Part shown: in pieces, positions 15,111-20,210 of the stretch
Layout: each line of letters begins with the position of its first letter
Numbering within the stretch: position 1 is the stretch's first letter
NCBI GenBank assembly: GCA_937889645.1
Contig: CALBZE010000133.1
Span: 1 to 20,210, forward strand
Origin: an uncultured bacterium
GTDB lineage: Bacteria > Gemmatimonadota > Gemmatimonadetes > Longimicrobiales > RSA9
Direction of reading: 5' to 3'
Length of the DNA: 20,210 nucleotides
Notes under the pieces: model-generated
Seen by the model: the letters and a program-made list of their open reading frames with translations, nothing else
The model's database searches: none
Told to the model about the DNA's origin: nothing
Position numbers and translations under genes: made by a program

Positions 15111-15146
15111 CACGCCCCGTCCCCCATAATTGGGAGGCGGGGCGTG
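15111..15146 (+). terminator. 16-bp hairpin terminator after rplI
   Basis: The arm 15111-15126 (CACGCCCCGTCCCCCA) pairs with 15131-15146 (TGGGAGGCGGGGCGTG) across the loop TAAT, with one T-G wobble and one C-A mismatch. CCGCGTTTCG follows, a weak T-rich tail. It is 42 bases downstream of the rplI stop and closes the ribosomal operon. Confidence 0.75.
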
Positions 15147-15287
15147 CCGCGTTTCGTGTCAGGCCGATCGCGGCAGAAACGTTTCAACCTTCGAAAAGGG
15201 CAGCGAGCTGCGGCGGGGTGGGCTGGCCTGATTGATGCACGGGCCCGAACGACGCGCGCCGCTCCGAGCGCGCCGATGGCGGCGGGG

Positions 15288-15318
15288 CGGGGAACATTCC
15301 CCGGGCAGCTCCTAATAA
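15288..15318 (+). promoter_or_regulatory. Palindrome and AT-rich element just before rsfS
   Basis: CGGGGAA-CA-TTCCCCG (15288-15303) is a perfect inverted repeat with a 2-base centre. TAATAA (15313-15318) lies 4 bases before the rsfS ATG, a -10-like sequence that would imply a nearly leaderless transcript; no good -35 pairs with it. GGAAC inside the palindrome also resembles the -35 of ECF-sigma promoters. Only the palindrome itself is certain. Confidence 0.3.
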
Positions 15319-15322
15319 AGGG

Positions 15323-15727
15323 ATGACGAGTCAGGAAAGCGCTACGGGAGAAAGGACGTCGACGGCCGTCGAGCCGAAATCGCTCGATATCCCCGCGCCG
15401 CTCGCGCGGGCCATCGAACTCGCGGCGGATCGAAAAGGCGTCGACCTCCTCCTCATGGATCTCAGAGAACTGTCCGACGCAACCGATTACTTCCTCCTGG
15501 TCAGCGGTAACTCGGATCTGCACGTGCGTTCGATCGCGGAGCACATCATCGACGAGCTCAAGAAGGAAGGCGTGCGCCCGGGTCACGTCGAGGGGCTCCG
15601 CGCCGGGCGCTGGGTCCTGATCGACTACATCGACTTCGTCGTCCACGTGTTTCACCCCGCGGCGCGGGAATTCTATCAGCTCGAACGTCTCTGGGGCGAC
15701 GCTCCTATGCACGCCCTGGAAGCGTGA
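15323..15727 (+). CDS. rsfS: Ribosome silencing factor RsfS (YbeB/iojap family)
   Basis: RsfS binds ribosomal protein L14 and blocks joining of the ribosomal subunits, damping translation when nutrients are short. The 134-aa product has a non-conserved polar N-terminus (about residues 1-25), then the family core: ARAIELAADRKGVDLLLMDLREL, ATDYFLLVSGNSDLHVRSIAEHI, and the C-terminal HVEGLRAGRWVLIDYIDFVVHVFHP with AAREFYQLERLWGDAP. ATG at 15323 is the only upstream ATG; AAAGGG directly before it is too close to be a normal ribosome binding site, so the start is somewhat uncertain. It is separated from rplI by a terminator. Its stop lies 11 bases before the next gene's ATG, so the two are probably co-transcribed. 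In many genomes rsfS sits with nadD, which is absent here. Confidence 0.93.
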   Translation: MTSQESATGERTSTAVEPKSLDIPAPLARAIELAADRKGVDLLLMDLRELSDATDYFLLVSGNSDLHVRSIAEHIIDELKKEGVRPGHVEGLRAGRWVLIDYIDFVVHVFHPAAREFYQLERLWGDAPMHALEA

Positions 15728-15738
15728 AGGGAGACCCA

Positions 15739-18700
15739 ATGTTGAAGCGCCTCCTCCTCGCCTCTGTTCTCACGGCCATGGCGTTCGCGGCCGTGCCCGC
15801 GGACGCGCGTGCGCAGTACTTCGGCCGGAACAAGGTCCAGTACCGCTCCTTCGACTTCCAGATCATCTCGACGGAGCACTTCGACGTCTACTTCTACGAG
15901 GAGGAGCGCGAGGCGGCGATGGATGCCGCGCGTATGGCCGAACGCGCCTACGCCCGGCTCTCGAAGCTGCTGCAGCACGAATTCAAGGAAAAGAAGCCGA
16001 TCATCCTCTACGCGTCGCACTCGGAGTTCCAGCAGACGAACACGACGCCCGATTTCATCTCCGAGTCGACCGGCGCGTTCGCGGAGGGCTACAAGAGCCG
16101 GGTCGTGATCCCCTTCACCGGCTCCTACGCCGAGTTCGACCACGTCCTGCGCCACGAGCTGGTCCACGCGTTCCAGTTCGACATCATCTTCAAGAACGCC
16201 GCGCTCGACAACGCGAACCCCTTCGCGACCGCGCCGCCCTTGTGGTTCATGGAAGGGATGGCCGAGTACCTGTCGATCGGGCACATCGACGCCATCACGG
16301 CGGCGTGGCTCCGCGACGCAGTGTACTCCGGCTATTTCCGCACGATCGGCGAGATGAACCGCCGCAACGATTACCTCTCGTACCGCTTCGGCCAGGCGCT
16401 GTGGGCGTACATCGGCTCGCGGTGGGGCGACGAGGTGATCGGGATCCTTCTGCAGCGGGCGACGCGCATCGGCATCCCGCGCGCCTTCGAGACGACGCTC
16501 GGCGTGTCGCTGGCCGAATTGAGCCAGGAATGGGCCGCGGCCGTGCGCCGGGCGTATCTGCCGCAGATCGCCGAGTTCGCACGGCCGGAGACGTTCGCCC
16601 GGCCCCTGCTGCGGCACCGGCGCCTGTACGACGACCCGAGCTACCTCGCTCCGGCCATTTCGCCGGACGGCTCCAAGCTCGCCGTCTTCTCCCAGCGCGA
16701 CGGGTTCGACGTCGACCTCTGGCTCGTGGACGCGAAGACCGGGAAGTTCGAGCGACGCCTCGTTCGGTCGAGCGGCGACGCGGACTTCGAGTCGCTTCGC
16801 TACAGCAGCTCGGCCGCCGCGTTCTCGCCCAATGGCCGGTACCTCGCCTTTGTCGCCCAGACCGGCGGCCGTGACGCGCTCTACATCTACGACATCGAAC
16901 GCAAACGCCTCGATCGCAAGCTCGAGTTCGACCTGAGCGCGATCACGAGCCCGAGCTGGGACCCCGAGGGCCGCTACATCGTGTTCTCCGGGAACGACGG
17001 CGGGCTCACCGACCTCTTCATCACTGACCTGAGCGGCAATCTGCGGCGCCTGACGCGCGACCGGTACGCGAACCTGTTCCCGGCGTGGTCGCCCGACGGC
17101 CGCACCATCGCGTTCAGCACGGACCAGGCGCCCGGGACGGACTTCGACAAGCTGTCGTACTCGAACCTGCGCGTCGCGCTCTACCACCTGGAGACCGGCG
17201 AGATCGAGTTGCTGCCGCACCAGGACGTCGGCAAGAACATCAACCCGGTCTGGTCGCCGGACAGCCGCTCGCTCGTCTGGGTCAGCGACCGCACCGGGAC
17301 CAAGGACCTCTACCTCTTCCGCCGCGACGAGGCGCAGCTCTACCGCATCACGCGGATGATCTCGGGCGCGATGGGGCCGACCGCGACCGACATGAGCCCG
17401 ACGCTCACCTGGGCGCGCAACGAGGGCCCGCTCGTCTTCGTCTACTTCGAGGTCGGCGGTCACAGCCTCTTCGCGATCGACGATCCGTTCGCGCTCGAGC
17501 GCGTCGCGATCTCGGACGTGCCGGTCGCCGAGGTGGACGTCCCGGTCGCGCGCAGGCCGTCGGCCCCCTCGGATTCGGCCGGGGTGGTCGCCGTCGCCGA
17601 TTCGGCGGCCGGCGCGGGCGCGGCCGGCGGCGAGGGCAGGCCTGGTGAGGGGGTGCCCGGTGAGGCCAGGCCGGGCGAGGCCAGGCCTGGCGAAGGCGCG
17701 GCAGACACGAGCGTCGCCGCGACGACGGGCGAAGGCGAGACGGGCGCGCGCAGGCCGAGGTCGCTCTCCTACTACCGCTCCGGCGACGGATTCCGTCCCA
17801 GCGACCGCCTGCCGGAGGGGACGACCATCCCGGCGCCCGTCTCGGTGATGGCCCTCCTCGACAGCGCCGAGTACGCGCTCCCCGACACCGCGGACTTCAC
17901 GATCAACGAATACAAGGTCCGCTTCAGCCCCGACGTCATCGGGCGCCCGACGATCGGCGCGCAGGTCGGCGGCTATTACGGCAACGGGCTCTATGGTGGG
18001 AGCTACATCGCGCTCTCGGACATCCTCGGCAACCACAACATCCTGGTGGCCGGGAGCGTGAACGGGTCCTTCTCGGACGCCACGTTCTTCGGCGGATACA
18101 ACTACCTCAAGACGAGGACGAACTTCGGCATCGCCGCGTCGCAGGTCCCGCTCTACAGCTACGCAGGGCCCTACTACGGACTGCACCCGGAGCGCGACGA
18201 GGTCATCCTCGTCGACCAGTTCATTCGCGACGTGTACCGCTCGATCGACGGCGTCATCGCATACCCCTTCAGCACGTACCGTCGCGTCGAGTTCGGCGCC
18301 AGTGCGACCATCATCCAGCGCGACCTGGTGCTGCGCGGCGTGAACTACACCGTCGGCCGGCCGGTCGACGAACGGTACGGGCTCAACGACTGGAGGTTCG
18401 TCCAGCCGACGGCCGCGCTCGTCTTCGACAACGCCGGCTTCGGGTGGACCGGGCCCATCTTCGGGCGCCGGTACCGGCTGCAGCTGTCCCGCACGTTCGG
18501 TGACTTCAACTTCACCGAGGGGCTCGTCGATTTCCGCAACTACCTGAACTTCAAGCGCTGGGTCACGTTCGCCACGCAGTTCCTGACCGTCACGCGCTTC
18601 GGCCAGGGCTCCGGCAACTTCTGGAACTATTGGGGCGGGCCCTACTTCCTCCGCGGCTACGACGCCGACTCCTTCGAGGGGGTCGAGGAGTGCGCGGGCA

Positions 18701-19122
18701 GGAATTTCTCGTACGGGTCATGCCCCGTGCGCGACCAGCTGATCGGCTCGAGCGTCGCCCTGTTCCGCTCCGAGCTGCGCTTCCCGGTCATCACCGAGCT
18801 GCAGATCGGGTTCCTCGGCAACTTCCCGCCCATCGACGCCGTCCTGTTCTTCGACGGCGGGCTCGCGTGGAACGACCACGTGTGCATCGACAACGGGATG
18901 CCCGTTTTCGACGACGACTGCGCCGACCCGCGCGACATCAAGCTGGTGTGGCGCCGTGAGCCGGATCAGAACCCGCTCTTCTATCGCACGCCGCTCTTCA
19001 GCTACGGGATCGGCCTGCGGGCGAACGTCTTCTTCGCAATCCTCCGGCTCGACTACGCGTTCCCCCTGAGCCGGCCGGATCGAAGCGGGGTGTTCAGTAT
19101 TTCCTTCGGACCGTCGTTCTGA
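15739..19122 (+). CDS. Secreted metalloprotease-TolB propeller-outer membrane barrel fusion
   Basis: A 1127-aa envelope protein. A Sec signal peptide (LLLASVLTAMAFAAVPADARA, cleavage probably before Gln at QYFGRN) is followed by a gluzincin-like MA domain (about residues 25-275) with zinc motif HELVHAFQFD (His139, Glu140, His143) and third ligand Glu172 in LWFMEGMAEYLS. A TolB/PD40-type propeller (about 290-580) shows repeats such as APAISPDGSKLAVFS, AAFSPNGRYLAFV, PSWDPEGRYIVFSG, PAWSPDGRTIAFST and PVWSPDSRSLVWVS. A disordered linker follows (about 588-690, with five GEARP-like units). The C-terminal part (about 710-1127) is rich in aromatic beta strands and ends ISFGPSF with terminal Phe, the signature of BamA/Omp85-type barrels; no POTRA domains are seen. 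ATG 15739 follows GAAGGGAG; GTG 15724 overlapping the rsfS stop is less likely. The substrate is unknown. Such PD40-barrel proteins seem typical of Gemmatimonadota, an inference. Confidence 0.85.
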   Translation: MLKRLLLASVLTAMAFAAVPADARAQYFGRNKVQYRSFDFQIISTEHFDVYFYEEEREAAMDAARMAERAYARLSKLLQHEFKEKKPIILYASHSEFQQTNTTPDFISESTGAFAEGYKSRVVIPFTGSYAEFDHVLRHELVHAFQFDIIFKNAALDNANPFATAPPLWFMEGMAEYLSIGHIDAITAAWLRDAVYSGYFRTIGEMNRRNDYLSYRFGQALWAYIGSRWGDEVIGILLQRATRIGIPRAFETTLGVSLAELSQEWAAAVRRAYLPQIAEFARPETFARPLLRHRRLYDDPSYLAPAISPDGSKLAVFSQRDGFDVDLWLVDAKTGKFERRLVRSSGDADFESLRYSSSAAAFSPNGRYLAFVAQTGGRDALYIYDIERKRLDRKLEFDLSAITSPSWDPEGRYIVFSGNDGGLTDLFITDLSGNLRRLTRDRYANLFPAWSPDGRTIAFSTDQAPGTDFDKLSYSNLRVALYHLETGEIELLPHQDVGKNINPVWSPDSRSLVWVSDRTGTKDLYLFRRDEAQLYRITRMISGAMGPTATDMSPTLTWARNEGPLVFVYFEVGGHSLFAIDDPFALERVAISDVPVAEVDVPVARRPSAPSDSAGVVAVADSAAGAGAAGGEGRPGEGVPGEARPGEARPGEGAADTSVAATTGEGETGARRPRSLSYYRSGDGFRPSDRLPEGTTIPAPVSVMALLDSAEYALPDTADFTINEYKVRFSPDVIGRPTIGAQVGGYYGNGLYGGSYIALSDILGNHNILVAGSVNGSFSDATFFGGYNYLKTRTNFGIAASQVPLYSYAGPYYGLHPERDEVILVDQFIRDVYRSIDGVIAYPFSTYRRVEFGASATIIQRDLVLRGVNYTVGRPVDERYGLNDWRFVQPTAALVFDNAGFGWTGPIFGRRYRLQLSRTFGDFNFTEGLVDFRNYLNFKRWVTFATQFLTVTRFGQGSGNFWNYWGGPYFLRGYDADSFEGVEECAGRNFSYGSCPVRDQLIGSSVALFRSELRFPVITELQIGFLGNFPPIDAVLFFDGGLAWNDHVCIDNGMPVFDDDCADPRDIKLVWRREPDQNPLFYRTPLFSYGIGLRANVFFAILRLDYAFPLSRPDRSGVFSISFGPSF
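17629..17703 (+). repeat. In-frame 15-bp repeat encoding GE(A/G)RP pentapeptides
   Basis: Five consecutive in-frame 15-base units encode GEGRP, GEGVP, GEARP, GEARP and GEGAA in the linker between propeller and barrel (residues about 631-655). It is a likely site of copy-number change between strains, which would alter linker length without shifting the frame. Confidence 0.8.
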
Positions 19123-19158
19123 CGACGGGGGCGGGGCGGACGGCGATGCTGGGCTGGC

Positions 19159-19333
19159 GCCGTGGCCGGGGGCGCGGGGTCGGTCTAGCGACCGGGGCGC
19201 GGCCGGGGCCCGCGGTGTCGGACTAGCGACCGGCGCGCGGCCGGGCGTACGGGGTGGCGCTTCGACCGGCGCGCGGCCGGGCGGCCGGGGTGGCGTTTCG
19301 ACCGGGGCGCGGCCGGGCGTACGGGGCGCTGCC
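19159..19333. repeat. GC-rich tandem repeat, 36-38-bp unit, about four copies
   Basis: Units begin at 19188, 19226, 19262 and 19298, each starting with (G/T)CGACCGG followed by (G/C)GCGCGGCCGGG, and ending at about 19333. A partial, more divergent unit lies at 19159-19187. Two units keep an exact 36-base pitch, and the first is 38. Because 36 is a multiple of three, all open frames over it show a 12-residue periodicity, but none looks like a real protein. Confidence 0.8.
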
Positions 19334-19754
19334 CCCTCCGCGGCCGGCCGCGGCGAAGGCGTTCGCTCCGGCGCGGCGCGGTCGGCCGCTCGGAGCCGCT
19401 CCGGGGGAGCGCCCCTCCCGCCCGGCCGCTTTCGGCGGGGCTGGCTCTTTCCAGTGCCGGTGCGGACGGCGGCCCTGGCGTGCGCTGGTGTGTGTGCCCA
19501 CCCCCGATGGTCATGGGGCTTGGGGTCGGGGCTGGGGGGTGGGGGGACCAAGAAGGCGCCTCCAGCCGGGCGCGGAGGGGCCAGGCCCATCAACCATACC
19601 AACGGCGCCATCGCGCTCTGTCTGCAGGAAGTGTTGGTGGTGGCGTCTCAGCGCGCCGAAGGGGTGTGACCGCAGGCGCATATGGCCTCTCAAGCGGTGC
19701 TTGAGGCGCACCATTCTTGCCGGCCGAAGCGTCGGACGGTCGCCGCCTGGGTGT

Positions 19755-19936
19755 ACCAAATCGCACAACCATCGCCTTTTCGCGAACGATTGGTCGATTC
19801 GGTCATCTATATGCACCCAAGTGCAGGATCGTTGTTCGCGCCGAATGTCATTGTGCGATTGGGTTGCTATATGCCACCCAACCGCACAAGAAACATTCGT
19901 TCACCGTCGGTTGTGCAGTTGGGTCCAGCGGCGAGG
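19755..19936. repeat. Three tandem 60-61-bp units with inverted arms in an AT-richer island
   Basis: Units start at 19755, 19815 and 19876. Each begins with a version of ACCCAAYCGCACAA (19755-19768, 19815-19828, 19876-19889). The opposite arm, TTGTGCRRTTGGGT-like, sits later in each unit (about 19788-19803 degenerate, 19851-19864, 19911-19924). CTATATGC joins units 1 to 2 and 2 to 3. The arms at 19851-19864 and 19876-19889 form a stem with one mismatch, extended by CGAATGT (19842-19848) and ACATTCG (19893-19899). The first unit is 29/60 G+C by hand count, far below its flanks. The identity of the element is unknown. Confidence 0.75.
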
Positions 19937-20098
19937 CCGATGACGCCCCTAGCCTGCGGCGGGCGCCCTTGCAGACGAGGCGCCCCACCGCCCCCGCCCA
20001 GTCTGCCGCGGCCCGAACGGCCGGATGCCTCCACCCTCGCCCGAACGGCTCACCCCGCGCCCCCCGCCCAACACCCCCACGTGCAGCGCGCCCCACCC

Positions 20099-20202
20099 GC
20101 CGCCGCAGGCGGCCCTATCCGCCCCGCAGGGGCCCCCGCGGCCGAAGGCCGCCGCGCCCGCCGCGCGCAGCGCCGGCCCCTCCCCCGGCGCCGCAGGCGC
20201 CG
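20099..20202. repeat. Run of five perfect mini-hairpins with GCA/GAA triloops
   Basis: GCCGCC-GCA-GGCGGC (20099-20113), GCCCC-GCA-GGGGC (20121-20133), GCGGCC-GAA-GGCCGC (20138-20152), GCGC-GCA-GCGC (20163-20173) and CGGCGCC-GCA-GGCGCCG (20186-20202). The stems differ in sequence while the loop stays GNA. GNA triloops are known to make unusually stable DNA mini-hairpins. The region runs to the window end, so the array may continue. Confidence 0.7.
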
Positions 20203-20210
20203 CCGCCCGC

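Larger units (their letters stand above)
19123..20210. other. Gene-free, repeat-rich terminal region of about 1.1 kb
   Basis: No reading frame here has family motifs, a ribosome binding site or plausible protein composition. Open frames on both strands encode Arg/Pro/Ala/Gly-rich peptides, as random GC-rich DNA does. The region holds a 36-38-bp tandem repeat, the 16-bp palindrome CCGCGGCCGGCCGCGG (19338-19353), a bulged hairpin (19685-19707), an AT-richer island with a 60-61-bp repeat, a C-rich stretch (about 19980-20100) and a run of mini-hairpins up to the window edge. The start of a gene beyond the edge cannot be excluded. No clear terminator follows the gene ending at 19122. Confidence 0.7.

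Noticed and set aside
15144..15326. Small 60-aa gene starting with GTG
   Set aside because: The start lies inside the 3' arm of the rplI terminator, no ribosome binding site precedes it, and the Arg/Ala/Gly-rich product resembles no family; it is probably chance coding in GC-rich DNA.
15676..18186. 836-aa open frame on the minus strand
   Set aside because: It is antisense to the fusion protein and rich in Arg, Glu, Asp and Val as expected for the complement of GC-biased codons; no start signals or motifs.
18718..19611. Minus-strand protein with 12-residue Pro/Arg repeats
   Set aside because: The repeat periodicity follows from a 36-bp DNA repeat and appears in several frames at once; half of the frame is antisense to the envelope protein gene.
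19685..19707. Terminator for the envelope gene
   Set aside because: The hairpin GCCTCTCAAGC-GGT-GCTTGAGGC has a 2-base bulge, lacks a T tract and lies over 560 bases downstream of the stop codon.
19876..19924. Integron attC site
   Set aside because: ACCCAAC and GTTGGGT at the ends fit the RYYYAAC/GTTRRRY core consensus, but the two arms pair almost fully (one mismatch) without the usual unpaired spacer and extrahelical bases, units 1 and 2 do not fit the consensus, the step is 60 bp with no cassette genes, and no integrase gene is in the window.
19755..19936. CRISPR array
   Set aside because: The units are imperfect, related over their full length with no unique spacers, and no cas gene is near.
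19254..19943. 229-aa open frame in the repeat region
   Set aside because: It runs through the 36-bp repeat and the AT-richer island without change in codon pattern, lacks a ribosome binding site, and its product has no protein-like composition.

Overview
This window is from a high-GC bacterial chromosome, roughly 70% G+C by eye. Almost every gene lies on the plus strand, start codons are often GTG or TTG, and genes are packed with 4-base stop/start overlaps. The gene order ispE, tRNA-Gln, prs, rplY (TL5/Ctc type), pth, ychF, rpsF, rpsR, DUF2232 membrane protein, rplI, rsfS is, from memory, an order shared with deltaproteobacteria-like lineages and Gemmatimonadota. The large secreted metalloprotease/TolB-propeller/outer-membrane-barrel protein shows a Gram-negative envelope and fits Gemmatimonadota or a related phylum. 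The phylum is an inference and was not tested.

Layout. 3-3090 holds a 5'-truncated helical-bundle (Hpt-like) protein, a flippase-like membrane protein and ispE, joined by two GTGA overlaps. 3136-3337 is a tRNA-Gln(TTG) unit with its own promoter and a perfect 18-bp hairpin. 3343-5920 is a MASE1-PAS-histidine kinase-receiver hybrid with its own promoter. 5917-8222 is prs-rplY-pth, driven by a TTGACA/TACACT promoter that overlaps the kinase stop codon. 8268-10397 is a membrane pyrophosphatase of the K+-dependent type, closed by a strong hairpin. 10463-11659 is an M20 metallopeptidase. 11832-12941 is ychF with its own promoter. 13061-15068 is the rpsF-rpsR-DUF2232-rplI ribosomal operon, closed by a 16-bp hairpin. 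15323-19122 is rsfS followed by the three-module envelope protein. 19123-20210 has no convincing gene and is made of three different kinds of repeat.

How the genes work together. Most are growth-linked housekeeping genes: PRPP synthesis, isoprenoid precursor synthesis, ribosomal proteins S6, S18, L9 and L25, peptidyl-tRNA recycling, the ribosome-binding ATPase YchF and the ribosome silencing factor RsfS. The membrane pyrophosphatase would recover energy from the pyrophosphate that biosynthesis releases. The hybrid kinase, the pyrophosphatase plus M20 pair, and the envelope protein look like lineage-specific additions to a conserved cluster.

The least explained parts are the envelope fusion protein and the last 1.1 kb. 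That stretch contains a 36-38-bp GC-rich tandem repeat, an AT-richer island with three units of a 60-61-bp repeat carrying inverted arms, and a run of five perfect mini-hairpins with GCA or GAA triloops. I found no CRISPR array, phage, insertion sequence or complete defence system.
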